Below are positions 25,232-34,143 of a stretch of DNA of 48,493 bases, piece after piece (the stretch's first letter is position 1; each line of letters opens with the position of its first letter). The position numbers and the translations under genes were made by a program. The DNA is taken from contig JAGFJL010000045.1 in the NCBI GenBank assembly GCA_024102725.1, positions 1-48,493 on the forward strand, read 5' to 3'. The DNA comes from Nitrococcus mobilis. Lineage in GTDB: Bacteria; Pseudomonadota; Gammaproteobacteria; Nitrococcales; Nitrococcaceae. The notes under the pieces were generated by a model. That model searched no databases and was not told where the DNA came from. It was given only the letters and a program-made list of their open reading frames with translations.

Positions 25232-26152
25232 TTACTGGTACTCGATTTCGGTCTGACTGCCCCGCTCCGGACGCTCATCCAGGCGCTGACTCTTACCCCA
25301 CCAGGAAATGAGCTTGTGACTGAGCTTGGCGGCGGTCATATCGGAAACGCAGGAAGGCTCTGGCACCAGCTCCACGAGGTCGCAGCCGCGCAGCGTCACG
25401 CGTGGATTAAACAGGCAAGCCTCGATGATGGCCAACACTTGGTACCAGGACAGCCCACCGGGTTGTGGCGTGCCCACCCCCGGAACGGCAGCCGGATTGA
25501 ACGCGTCCATGTCGATCGTGAGCCAGACCGGACCACTCAGCGCAGCGATTGCCGCGAGCAGTGCACGCCAGCTCTCGGGGCGCTGCAACTCGCGATCCAT
25601 GAAGCAACGTATACCCGGGTCGCCAGCGATGCGGACCGCCTCCTCATCGAGTAGGGAGCGCACGCCGGCCATCAGAATGGTGTGGCCGGCCTCGCGGACG
25701 TGATGCATCGGGCAGGCATGGCTGAACCGCGTACCTTCGAACTCGCGGCGCAGATCGGCATGGGCGTCCAGCAACACGACTGTGCCCGGAGCGCTCATGC
25801 GCCCCTGGATCAGCGCCGGGGTGATCGAGTGCTCGCCGCCGAGCGCCAGCAGCAACGGCCGACTCGGCAGCGCGGCCACGCTTTGCTGTAAGCGCCGCTG
25901 GAAATCGCCCTCGCTCTCGTGTGAGCGCTTGTCGAGGGGTGGCAACACCGTAATACCCATGTGCTTGAAAGGCGACCAGCGTTGATCCTCATCGTAGTAT
26001 TCGAGCTGCTCTGTGGCCGCCAGAATCGCCGCAGGCCCGCGCCCGGTTCCCGGCTTATAGGAAACGGTCTGCTCGTAGGGAACCGGCAGTACGAGCACAT
26101 CGGTGTCATCGAGCGAGCGGTTCGGAAGCAGCTGATAGCGCGCCGTGGCCAT
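25232..26152 (-). CDS. speB: Agmatinase
   Basis: 306 residues of the arginase/agmatinase/formiminoglutamase superfamily. Agmatinase turns agmatine into putrescine and urea. The manganese-binding motifs are all present: GGEHSI, DAHADLR, and IDMDAFNPAAVPGVGTPQPGG. Family length is about 300. It starts one base after the stop of speE in the same operon, which places putrescine formation next to its use in spermidine synthesis. No arginine decarboxylase gene is in view. A sister ureohydrolase with another guanidino substrate is possible, but the context favours agmatinase. Confidence 0.85.
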   Translation of the reverse strand: MATARYQLLPNRSLDDTDVLVLPVPYEQTVSYKPGTGRGPAAILAATEQLEYYDEDQRWSPFKHMGITVLPPLDKRSHESEGDFQRRLQQSVAALPSRPLLLALGGEHSITPALIQGRMSAPGTVVLLDAHADLRREFEGTRFSHACPMHHVREAGHTILMAGVRSLLDEEAVRIAGDPGIRCFMDRELQRPESWRALLAAIAALSGPVWLTIDMDAFNPAAVPGVGTPQPGGLSWYQVLAIIEACLFNPRVTLRGCDLVELVPEPSCVSDMTAAKLSHKLISWWGKSQRLDERPERGSQTEIEYQ

Positions 26153-26153
26153 T

Positions 26154-27032
26154 TCACTTGTGTTTGCACGAGGTGAGCAGGCGGGAGCGCAGCGTCGCCG
26201 GGAAGGTGAAGGCCCCAGCCAACGCCACCGGCCCGGTCGCCGGTAAGGCCAGCGCCCGCTGCCGGCCGCGCTCCATAAAAAGCTGCACCGGCGGTGCGTC
26301 AGGCTTGGGCAACGGCTCGTCGGAGGCGATCACATAGCTCCACAGATGATAAAAGCTCGGCACCACGATGGCGTAGCTGGCCGCATGGCGAAACTCCCCG
26401 GCGAGCGTTGCGCGCACCCATTTATGGCCCTCGATGCTGGTCGTCGTAAGGCCACCCGCCTGGGTAGCGAGCACGGCGCCAGGAGCGAGGTGCTTGTGCA
26501 ACTCAGCATAGAGCTTGCGACTGTAGAGCGCGGCCGTCGGCGAGTCCCAGTCCTCGAAATCGACCAAATCGCCGATCACGACATCGAAGTTGTCCGCGTT
26601 CTCACCCAGAAACTCGTTGATATCGCGGCACTGTAAGTCCAGCCGGGGATCCGCGAACGCCTCCCGATTCCAGTCGGCGAGGTGGCGCCGGCAAAGCTCC
26701 ACAAATTCCCGATCGATATCCACCATGACCACCTGCTCGACACACTGATGCCGCAGCACTTCCCGTGCGGTCGCGCCCTCGCCGCCGCCCATGATCAGGA
26801 CACGCTGCGGCGCGGGGTGGAGGAGCAACGCCGGGTGGACGAGCGCCTCGTGATAAATGCCCTCGTCGGATTCGCAGGACTGAAGATCACCGTCCAACAC
26901 CACACAAACCCCGTGCGCCGGGGAGCGGAAAAACAGGTACTCCTGATAGTCAGTGTGCCCGTGAGCAAGCACCTCGGCGACGGGCCGTAGTACCCGATCG
27001 CCATCGTCGCTGTTCTGGCCGTAGCTCAACAT
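26154..27032 (-). CDS. speE: Spermidine synthase
   Basis: 292 residues of the aminopropyltransferase family. It joins putrescine and decarboxylated AdoMet to give spermidine and methylthioadenosine. The AdoMet-like fold shows VLIMGGGEGATAREVLRH, VVMVDIDREFVELCRRHL and the active-site region DVVIGDLVDFEDW. GGGAG lies about 10 bases upstream of the ATG. It lies between the GNAT gene (2-base gap) and speB (1-base gap) on the same strand. The final 30 residues are more variable than in E. coli SpeE. AdoMet decarboxylase is not encoded here. Confidence 0.88.
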   Translation of the reverse strand: MLSYGQNSDDGDRVLRPVAEVLAHGHTDYQEYLFFRSPAHGVCVVLDGDLQSCESDEGIYHEALVHPALLLHPAPQRVLIMGGGEGATAREVLRHQCVEQVVMVDIDREFVELCRRHLADWNREAFADPRLDLQCRDINEFLGENADNFDVVIGDLVDFEDWDSPTAALYSRKLYAELHKHLAPGAVLATQAGGLTTTSIEGHKWVRATLAGEFRHAASYAIVVPSFYHLWSYVIASDEPLPKPDAPPVQLFMERGRQRALALPATGPVALAGAFTFPATLRSRLLTSCKHK

Positions 27033-27034
27033 AG

Positions 27035-27667
27035 TCAGAGCACTCCCACGAGATCAGGCACCCGCTGTAGCTGCCTCACCAGCCGGGGATCGTCCGGACG
27101 CACTTGATAGCCGTCGCTAAACAAATGCTCGATGACCCGGCGGATCAGCTCACCGGCGATGGAACCCACCCGATCCGAGCGGTGTAACGTAAGCAGCATC
27201 ATCGGCTGGGTTGCGGTTAAGCTGCCGAAGTGTGGGACTCGATAATCCAGCGCCAGCTGCCGGAAACCCTGGCCTAGGTAAAACGGCACCCGCTCCGCTT
27301 CGGCTTCCACGAACAACCACGCCGCATCAGGCTCTGCGTGGAAACCGCAGAGCGCATCACGCAGCAGTCGTCGGCCCAAACCACGCCCGCGCAACGCCTG
27401 GTGCACTGCCAGAAACGTCAAGACGGCATAATCCAACACCGCTACCCGATCCAGCAGATGGAAACCGGCGACAGGCTCATCGGCGAACCGCAGCACGGTC
27501 AGCCGATAGCGACCCGAGTCGATGCGCGCTGCGATCCGCGGCAACGGCTCCCGCTCCCAGAACGGAAACGCGTGTTGGTATAAGGTGGCAAAGGCCGGCC
27601 ACTCCGGGCTCTTAGAACAATGCACCGGCACCAGTACAGCCTCTGCCCGCGCGGCTCTCATCGTCAT
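27035..27667 (-). CDS. GNAT-family acetyltransferase in the polyamine operon
   Basis: About 210 residues from the ATG at 27667; the frame is open to a TTG at 27685. The acetyl-CoA-binding motif of the GNAT fold is visible in LAVHQALRGRGLGRRLLRDAL, followed by AWLFVEAEAERVPFYLGQGFRQL. The C-terminal 50 residues are outside the GNAT core. It is the first gene of an apparent three-gene operon with speE and speB, so a polyamine is a likely acceptor. That link is contextual only. Confidence 0.75.
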   Translation of the reverse strand: MTMRAARAEAVLVPVHCSKSPEWPAFATLYQHAFPFWEREPLPRIAARIDSGRYRLTVLRFADEPVAGFHLLDRVAVLDYAVLTFLAVHQALRGRGLGRRLLRDALCGFHAEPDAAWLFVEAEAERVPFYLGQGFRQLALDYRVPHFGSLTATQPMMLLTLHRSDRVGSIAGELIRRVIEHLFSDGYQVRPDDPRLVRQLQRVPDLVGVL

Positions 27668-27936
27668 TCGATTGCGGTCACTCAATCAGCTTACCGGCTC
27701 CCACGCTCCCCGTCATCCGACCCCGCTATTATTGAGTGCCCCAGTTCGGATCGCCGTGCACGCCGCTGACAGCTCCAATTAACAAAATAGTGTACCAAGA
27801 TCGTGCGGTTCGGTTCATACGGTTCCCCCTGCCGCGGCGATTGATTACACTTGGCCCACCACTGTGCACCCAGCCGCAGCAAGTGGTTCACGCAGGTGGC
27901 ACGAGCGGTCTTAATCAGATAACCAACCGACGGACC

Positions 27937-30900
27937 ATGGCCCCGAATCGCCTGACCCCCATGACACCGCCGCTGCCGGGCAAGCCGGGGCAATGCCTGG
28001 ACTGGTACGGCCTGCCCGGCGCCGCGCCAGCGCTCGTCATCGCCAACGCGGCGATGGCGGACATGAATCTGATTCTGGTCGCGGCGGCGAGCTCACAGCT
28101 CGCACAACAGCTGGAAACGGAGCTGCGCTTCTTCGGCGGTGACTCGCTGGATGTGCAGATGATGCCGGACTGGGAGACATTGCCCTACGATGTCTTCTCA
28201 CCGCACCAGGATATCGTCTCGCAACGCCTGCGTACCCTTTATCGGCTGCCCACGGTTCAGCGATCTGTACTCATTGTTCCCATCGCTACGTTGATCCAGC
28301 GCATCGCTCCAGCGAACTACCTGGAGGAACGCGCCCTCCTCGTGCAAACCGGCGAGCGCATGGTGCTCGATGACATGCGCGCCCGGCTGGAACGCTCCGG
28401 CTACCGATGTGTCTCGCAAGTCATGGAGCACGGCGAATTCGCCGTGCGGGGCTCGATCCTGGATCTCTTCCCCATGGGCAGCGATGGACCTTATCGCATC
28501 GACCTGCTCGACGACGAGATCGACTCCATTCGCACTTTCGATCCGGAAAGCCAGCGCAGCCGCGAGCGCATCAAGTGCATCGAGTTGCTGCCCGCCCGTG
28601 AGTTCCCCACGGACGAGGCGGCTATTACCCGTTTCCGCGGCAACTACCGCAGTCTTTTCGAGGGCGACCCCACCGCCAGCCTCATCTACCGAGAGGTGAG
28701 TGCGGGGCGCCTGCCAAACGGCATCGAGTATTATCTGCCGCTGTTCTTCCAAGCAACGGCTACACTGTTCGACTATCTACCCGGCAATACGCTCACTGTC
28801 GTCATGGGCGAGGTGGACGCCGAACTGGACCTGGCCTGGCGCCATATCCAGCAGCGCTACGAACAGCGCCGGCATGACCGGGAGCGTCCGCTGCTGGCCC
28901 CGGAAAACCTTTATCTCGCACCGGATGAGTTGCGGGCCCGGCTCAAGCGTTTCCGCCGGGTGCGCTGTCATGAACACGCGCCCGAGACCGCCGGCCGCCC
29001 CCGCTTTGCCGCCGCACCGATTCCCGACTTGCGCATCGCGCCGCAACAAGCCAACCCTCTGGAGCGGTTGCAGCAGTTCTTGCAGGACTATTCGGGGCGT
29101 GTGCTGTTCATAGCCGAGTCGGCCGGCCGGCGTGAGGATTTATTGGCCCGTCTGCAAAACATTGCCGTATATCCCCAGCCGGTCGAGAGCTGGACCGAAT
29201 TTCTGGACCATAAGGGCCGGCTCGCCGTCGCCGTGGCTCCGCTCGAACAGGGCGTACAGCTTGATGAACCGCCACTCGCGCTATTACCCGAGGCCGCTTT
29301 GTTCGCTGGCCGGGCGCAGCAGCGCCGCCGCCGTCAGGCCGCGGAGCGCGATCCGGAGACGATCATCCGCGACCTAACCGATCTCCACCTCGGCACGCCA
29401 GTCGTGCACAAAGACCATGGTGTCGGCCGTTACCGGGGGCTGCAGATCATCGAAGTAGGCGGAATTACCACCGAGTTCTTGACCATCGAATACGCCGGGG
29501 GCGATAAGCTCTATGCGCCGGTCTCGGCACTGCATCTGGTCACGCGCTACACGGGGATGGACCCCGAGCACGCCCCGCTGCATCGACTCGGCGGGGAACA
29601 GTGGGAACGCGCCCGCCGGCGCGCCGCCGAACGCGCCCGCGATGTGGCCGCCGAGCTGCTGGAAATCTACGCCCGCCGCGCGGCAGCACACGGTCATGCC
29701 TATTGTTTTCCTCGGTCGGACTACGAGGCGTTCGCCAGCCAGTTTCCCTTCGAAGAGACGCCTGATCAGCAGCAAGCCATCGACGCGGTGCTCGGCGATC
29801 TGGAATCAAACCAACCCATGGACCGCGTCGTTTGCGGTGATGTCGGCTTCGGCAAAACCGAGGTCGCGATGCGCGCGGCCTTCATCGGGGTGCAGGACGG
29901 TCGGCAGGTCGCAGTACTGGTCCCTACAACCCTCCTCGCTCAACAGCACTTCCGCAACTTCCGCGATCGCTTTGCCGACTGGGCCGTTCGAATCGAGCAG
30001 CTCTCGCGTTTCCGCAGCTCAAAAGAGCAAAATACCACGCTGCAAGATCTGGCGGCCGGCAAGGTCGACATCGTCATCGGTACCCACAAGCTGCTGCAGG
30101 CCAGCGTGCATTTCAAGAATCTGGGGTTGGTGATCATCGATGAGGAGCATCGCTTCGGAGTGCGACAAAAGGAACAGCTCAAGCGTCTGCGTGCCAACGT
30201 CGACGTGCTCATGTTAACCGCGACACCGATACCGCGGACCTTGAATATGGCACTGGCAGGGCTGCGTGACCTGTCCATCATCGCCACACCGCCGGCGCGC
30301 CGGCTTGCCGTCAAGACATTCGTCAACCAATGGAACGACGCTCTGATCCAGGAAGCCTGCCTGCGCGAGCTGCATCGTGGCGGCCAAGTCTATTTTCTAC
30401 ATAATGAGATCCGTAGCATCGAGCGCATCGCCCGTCAACTCCATGAACTGATCCCAGACGCCCGGGTGCGCATCGCCCATGGTCAGATGCGCGAGACCGA
30501 ACTCGAACGAGTGATGCTGGACTTCTACCATCAGCGCTTCAACGTGCTGGTCTGCACCACGATCATCGAGAGCGGCATCGATGTTCCGAGTGCCAATACC
30601 ATCATCATCAACCGTGCGGACCGCCTGGGGCTGGCGCGACTCTATCAGCTGCGGGGCCGGGTCGGGCGCTCCCATCATCGAGCCTATACTTACCTGATCG
30701 CACCGCCGAAGAACCTGATGACGCCGGACGCAGTCAAACGCCTGGAGGCAATCGCCTCGCTCGAGGATCTCGGCGTCGGCTTTTCACTCGCCAGCCACGA
30801 TTTGGAAATTCGAGGTGCCGGCGAACTGCTCGGCGATGAGCAAAGCGGCCAGATCCAGGAGGTCGGGTTCGCGCTCTACTCCGAGCTACTTGAGCGTGCC

Positions 30901-31401
30901 GTACAGAGCCTACGGGCCGGGCGCGAGCCCGTGTTCGACCCACAACCTGACAACGCCACCGAGGTAGACCTGCGCATCCCCGCATTGCTGCCGGAGGACT
31001 ACCTCCCGGATATTCATGCCCGGCTGGTAATGTACAAACGCATTGCCAGCGCACGCACCGAAGAGGCGCTGCGCGAGCTGCAGATCGAAATGATCGATCG
31101 ATTTGGTCTTTTCCCCCTGCCGGTCAAAAACCTGTTCCGCCAAGCCGAGATCAGGCTGCGCGCCGAGCGCATCGGCATCAGCAAAGTGGAGGCGGGGCCA
31201 CGGGGCGGAATCCTGGTATTTCGGCCGGAACCCGACATCAGCCCGGCAACGATCGTCCGACTGATCCATGAAAATCCCAACGTCTATCGACTCGAAGGCC
31301 AAGAGCGGCTGCAATTCCGCCAAGCGCTGGAAGACGCCGAGCAGCGGATCAGTACGGTCGCGAAGCTCCTGGATAGGCTCACAAAGCAAGAGGCGGCCTA
31401 G
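27937..31401 (+). CDS. mfd: Transcription-repair coupling factor Mfd
   Basis: 1154 residues from the ATG at 27937, close to the 1148 of E. coli Mfd. It recognises RNA polymerase stalled at DNA damage, pushes it off and recruits UvrA. In order: a UvrB-like module (VQMMPDWETLPYDVFSPHQDIVSQR), the polymerase-interacting domain (LTDLHLGTPVVHKDHGVGRYRGL), then the RecG-like helicase with Walker A near 29837-29863 (GDVGFGKTEVA), DEEH near 30139-30150, TATPIPRT, and the second half (IESGIDVPSANTIIINRADRLGLARLYQLRGRVGRS). The C-terminal TRCF domain follows. An ATG at 27961 is an alternative start. The downstream partner is csiV. Confidence 0.95.
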   Translation: MAPNRLTPMTPPLPGKPGQCLDWYGLPGAAPALVIANAAMADMNLILVAAASSQLAQQLETELRFFGGDSLDVQMMPDWETLPYDVFSPHQDIVSQRLRTLYRLPTVQRSVLIVPIATLIQRIAPANYLEERALLVQTGERMVLDDMRARLERSGYRCVSQVMEHGEFAVRGSILDLFPMGSDGPYRIDLLDDEIDSIRTFDPESQRSRERIKCIELLPAREFPTDEAAITRFRGNYRSLFEGDPTASLIYREVSAGRLPNGIEYYLPLFFQATATLFDYLPGNTLTVVMGEVDAELDLAWRHIQQRYEQRRHDRERPLLAPENLYLAPDELRARLKRFRRVRCHEHAPETAGRPRFAAAPIPDLRIAPQQANPLERLQQFLQDYSGRVLFIAESAGRREDLLARLQNIAVYPQPVESWTEFLDHKGRLAVAVAPLEQGVQLDEPPLALLPEAALFAGRAQQRRRRQAAERDPETIIRDLTDLHLGTPVVHKDHGVGRYRGLQIIEVGGITTEFLTIEYAGGDKLYAPVSALHLVTRYTGMDPEHAPLHRLGGEQWERARRRAAERARDVAAELLEIYARRAAAHGHAYCFPRSDYEAFASQFPFEETPDQQQAIDAVLGDLESNQPMDRVVCGDVGFGKTEVAMRAAFIGVQDGRQVAVLVPTTLLAQQHFRNFRDRFADWAVRIEQLSRFRSSKEQNTTLQDLAAGKVDIVIGTHKLLQASVHFKNLGLVIIDEEHRFGVRQKEQLKRLRANVDVLMLTATPIPRTLNMALAGLRDLSIIATPPARRLAVKTFVNQWNDALIQEACLRELHRGGQVYFLHNEIRSIERIARQLHELIPDARVRIAHGQMRETELERVMLDFYHQRFNVLVCTTIIESGIDVPSANTIIINRADRLGLARLYQLRGRVGRSHHRAYTYLIAPPKNLMTPDAVKRLEAIASLEDLGVGFSLASHDLEIRGAGELLGDEQSGQIQEVGFALYSELLERAVQSLRAGREPVFDPQPDNATEVDLRIPALLPEDYLPDIHARLVMYKRIASARTEEALRELQIEMIDRFGLFPLPVKNLFRQAEIRLRAERIGISKVEAGPRGGILVFRPEPDISPATIVRLIHENPNVYRLEGQERLQFRQALEDAEQRISTVAKLLDRLTKQEAA

Positions 31402-31404
31402 CCG

Positions 31405-32112
31405 ATGGATCAACGCCGCCCCGGTCATCGCCATATTGCCGCGGCGCTGGCCTTACTCCTGGTCACGCTGGCGGCACCCGGGTTAGCGCAGAACACGTAT
31501 GCGGTGGAGGTGGTGATCTTTCGCCACTGGGAAGCTCCAGGCGACGATGCGGAATTCTGGCCCCGCCAGCCGCGGCTGATCTCAGGCTCCGCAACCAAAC
31601 GCCTAGCCACCCTGGGAGCCGCAGCAAGCGGCACCGATGCGCCGGAGTTCAGCCGCCTGCCGGACACAGAGCTGCAGCTCGCCGGCATCCACCAGCGCCT
31701 CACGCGCTCTGATGACTACCGAGTGCTGCTGCATGTCGGCTGGCGGCAATCGGATCTCAAACTCGACAACGCCGCCACCGTCGTATTGCCGCTGAATTGG
31801 TTCCCGCCAGCGCGGCCTACGGCGGACGCCGCCGCCAGTCAAAACCCGTTCGAGTCCTTGCCGCAGGGCATCCGGCTTTGGGGAACGCTGCGCCTGATCC
31901 AGAGGCGCTATCTGCACTTCCAGGCGGATCTGCGCTATAGTCGTGACAGCATCGGCGGTGCGCTCGTGAACGATACGGCGACGGTCTACCCGATGACCCA
32001 GAGCCGACGTATGCGGGTGGGTGAGATTCACTATCTCGATCACCCGGTGCTTGGCATTTTGGTGCAGGTGCGCCAACTAACGCCCCGTCTCCCGAACCCA
32101 ACCGTGCCCTGA
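31405..32112 (+). CDS. CsiV-family peptidoglycan-binding protein
   Basis: 235 residues. A signal peptide (HIAAALALLLVTLAAPGLAQ) is followed by NTYAVEVVIFRHW and, near the end, SRRMRVGEIHYLDHPVLGILVQVRQL. This layout is characteristic of CsiV, the Vibrio peptidoglycan-binding protein known to affect resistance to non-canonical D-amino acids. The gene begins 3 bases after the mfd stop. That neighbourhood is conserved in Gammaproteobacteria and supports the assignment. It should be periplasmic. Confidence 0.8.
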   Translation: MDQRRPGHRHIAAALALLLVTLAAPGLAQNTYAVEVVIFRHWEAPGDDAEFWPRQPRLISGSATKRLATLGAAASGTDAPEFSRLPDTELQLAGIHQRLTRSDDYRVLLHVGWRQSDLKLDNAATVVLPLNWFPPARPTADAAASQNPFESLPQGIRLWGTLRLIQRRYLHFQADLRYSRDSIGGALVNDTATVYPMTQSRRMRVGEIHYLDHPVLGILVQVRQLTPRLPNPTVP

Positions 32113-32216
32113 CAACTCATTGATCGGCAAGCGCTCATAAGTCCGGCAGGAGGGGTATCGCAAACGGTTTCAGGGGGAATCATCGGCGGCGCCCGGCGAC
32201 CCGCCAGCGCCACACC

Positions 32217-32957
32217 TCAGAGCCTGTGAATCAGCTCGGTCAATAGCTTCCGCACCTGCACCATACCCGTACGTAACGTGCTCTCGATCTCGCTCATCGC
32301 CACGGCGGTTTGCCCATGCAGACCCGCCGCCCAGTTCGCCACTACGGCGCAGGTGGCATAGGGGAGTTCCAGCTCCCGCGCCAGCGCCACTTCCGGCATG
32401 CCCGTCATACCGACCATGGAACAGCCGTCACGGACCATCCGGCCAATCTCCGCCGCCGTCTCCAGCCGCGGCCCCTGTGTCGCTCCATAGGTACCCTGCT
32501 CCACCGCATCGATTCCGGCCGCGCGCGCGGATTCGATCAGCAGCGCGCGCAGCCCCCGATCATAAGGCTGGGTAAAATCGATATGGACGACCTGCGCGAG
32601 GTTTTCACCGAAGAACGTATGATCACGGCACCAGGTGTAATCGATGATCTGATCGGGGAATACGAGCCGGCCGGGAGACAAATTCTCGGCGATGCCGCCG
32701 ACGGCGGCCACAGCCAAGATCCAGCTGACATTCAAATGTTTGAGTGCCCATATGTTGGCACGATAATTAACTTTATGCGGCGGAATGGTATGACCATAGC
32801 CATGCCGCGCGAGAAACATGATCGGCTTGCCATCCAGCGCTCCATGCGTAATGGGACCTGACGGCTCACCATACGGAGTGTGCACCATTTCACGGCGCTC
32901 GATCTCCAACCCATTGAGAGAAGTCAACCCCGTCCCGCCGATAATGGCAAGCGTCAT
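32217..32957 (-). CDS. S-methyl-5'-thioinosine phosphorylase
   Basis: 246 residues of the MTA/PNP phosphorylase family. It would split methylthioinosine (or methylthioadenosine) with phosphate to give the base and 5-methylthioribose-1-phosphate. Visible are IIGGTGL at the N-terminus, FLARHGYGHTIPPHKVNYRANIWALK, and the ribose/base site ATQGPRLETAAEI with MVGMTGMPEVALARE. A good ribosome site (AAGGAG) precedes the ATG. The short length and its place beside HGPRT and nagZ match the Pseudomonas enzyme that prefers methylthioinosine; from the sequence alone MTA phosphorylase is the alternative. Confidence 0.8.
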   Translation of the reverse strand: MTLAIIGGTGLTSLNGLEIERREMVHTPYGEPSGPITHGALDGKPIMFLARHGYGHTIPPHKVNYRANIWALKHLNVSWILAVAAVGGIAENLSPGRLVFPDQIIDYTWCRDHTFFGENLAQVVHIDFTQPYDRGLRALLIESARAAGIDAVEQGTYGATQGPRLETAAEIGRMVRDGCSMVGMTGMPEVALARELELPYATCAVVANWAAGLHGQTAVAMSEIESTLRTGMVQVRKLLTELIHRL

Positions 32958-33017
32958 ACACGGGCTCCTTGCGCTGTGATGGGACTGGCACGCCCAGACT
33001 AACGACCAGCCGACGGA

Positions 33018-33593
33018 TCAACCCTCGAGTCCCCGTTTGACGGCATAGATCCCGGTCAGATTCCGAAAATAGCCCTTGTAGTCCATGCCAGCGCCGAATA
33101 CATACCGGTCCTCGACCTCCAGCCCATAGAAGTTGGCCTCGAGCCCTTCGAAGCGCCGGTCGTGTTGCTTGTTCACCAGCACGGCGGCAAGCACCTCATG
33201 CGCCCCGCCCTCGTAGCATTCATCAATGATCCCCGCCAATGTGTGACCTTCATCGAGAATATCGTCGACTATGAGCACTGTGCGCTCGCGCAACGATGTC
33301 TGCGGCCGGGCGAGCCAAACCAGATCCGCACCTCGAGTCGAGCGGTGATAGCGGGTTGCATGAATGTAATCCACTTCCAGCGGAAATTGCAGCCGCGGCA
33401 GCAACTTGCCCAGCGGCACGAGCGCGCCGGTCATCACGCCCAGGACCACCGGCATGCTACCGCCCAGCTCGGCCTCGATCTCTCGTGCCATCTGGTCCAG
33501 AGCGCGCTCGACATCTTCCTCGGTATAAAGTCGCTCAGCGCTCCGGAGCACTTCGTCCAAGCGCTGCGGAGTCACCTGCTGCTGCGTTGCCAT
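33018..33593 (-). CDS. Hypoxanthine-guanine phosphoribosyltransferase
   Basis: 191 residues. It salvages hypoxanthine and guanine to IMP and GMP with PRPP. The PRPP motif is VLIVDDILDEGHTLAGI, and the base-site region is VLVNKQHDRRFEGLEANFYGLEVEDRYVFGAGMDYKGYFRN. The N-terminal helix segment (LDEVLRSAERLYTEEDVERALDQMAREI) is as in gammaproteobacterial hypoxanthine PRTs. It lies 60 bases upstream of the methylthioinosine phosphorylase gene in the same direction, so it can use the hypoxanthine that enzyme releases. Confidence 0.88.
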   Translation of the reverse strand: MATQQQVTPQRLDEVLRSAERLYTEEDVERALDQMAREIEAELGGSMPVVLGVMTGALVPLGKLLPRLQFPLEVDYIHATRYHRSTRGADLVWLARPQTSLRERTVLIVDDILDEGHTLAGIIDECYEGGAHEVLAAVLVNKQHDRRFEGLEANFYGLEVEDRYVFGAGMDYKGYFRNLTGIYAVKRGLEG

Positions 33594-33613
33594 TTAACCG
33601 TCTCGCCACTTGC

Positions 33614-33982
33614 TTAGTAAGAAAGTGCCACCGTGTCGTTGTCCATCGCCTCGCTGATGATGTAAGCGCCTCCCACCGTCTCGCTGATTTCAGGGATCAG
33701 ATCACCGCCCCAAATGTCGATCGTGGTAGACGAGACTTTGAATACCACACCCGCCGCATGGGCCTCCCGGATCAAATCGTAGACGGTCTTGTTCGCTCCC
33801 TCATGGATGCGCAGATTTTCAGCGACGCCTCGCAAGGCAAGTCGTCCGGAGATTCCGCTGAAAACCACTTCCACGTCGTACTCCATCGCAGCGGCAACGG
33901 TCGCCTGCATGATTGGCGCACCCAACTCGGGACCGTTCGTCGGGTCGGTATTCACCATAATGATTAGCAGCTTACTCGCCAA
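33614..33982 (-). CDS. DsrE-family protein
   Basis: About 122 residues from a TTG at 33982; a TTG at 33997 is an in-frame alternative. The chosen start has GGGGG about 8 bases upstream and gives MASKLLIIMVNTDPTNGPELGAPIMQATVAAAMEYDVEVVFSG, the usual start of small DsrE-like proteins. The end reads TVGGAYIISEAMDNDTVALSY. The active-site cysteine used in sulfur relay by DsrE/TusD is not obvious, so it may not act in sulfur transfer. It is in the nagZ-HGPRT row and 20 bases before the HGPRT start. Confidence 0.75.
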   Translation of the reverse strand: MASKLLIIMVNTDPTNGPELGAPIMQATVAAAMEYDVEVVFSGISGRLALRGVAENLRIHEGANKTVYDLIREAHAAGVVFKVSSTTIDIWGGDLIPEISETVGGAYIISEAMDNDTVALSY

Positions 33983-34025
33983 CGCGGCATCCCCCAACGC
34001 TCATGCCCTAGCTCAAAGAGCGAGA

Positions 34026-34031
34026 ATTATA
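34026..34031 (-). promoter_or_regulatory. Possible -10 element of the DsrE-HGPRT-phosphorylase unit
   Basis: Read on the minus strand this is TATAAT, 44 bases before the TTG start. No good -35 lies upstream (TGGTGT is the best at 17 bases), so confidence is modest. Confidence 0.35.
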
Positions 34032-34143
34032 GGTGCCACATCTATAGGACACCACCCCCGCGACGGCAAGTCCGAAGTTGGCTCGACCCGCGTGCAAATC
34101 GGCTAGCCTCGGTGGCATGCGCACCGCTGTTGCCACCGCCTCA

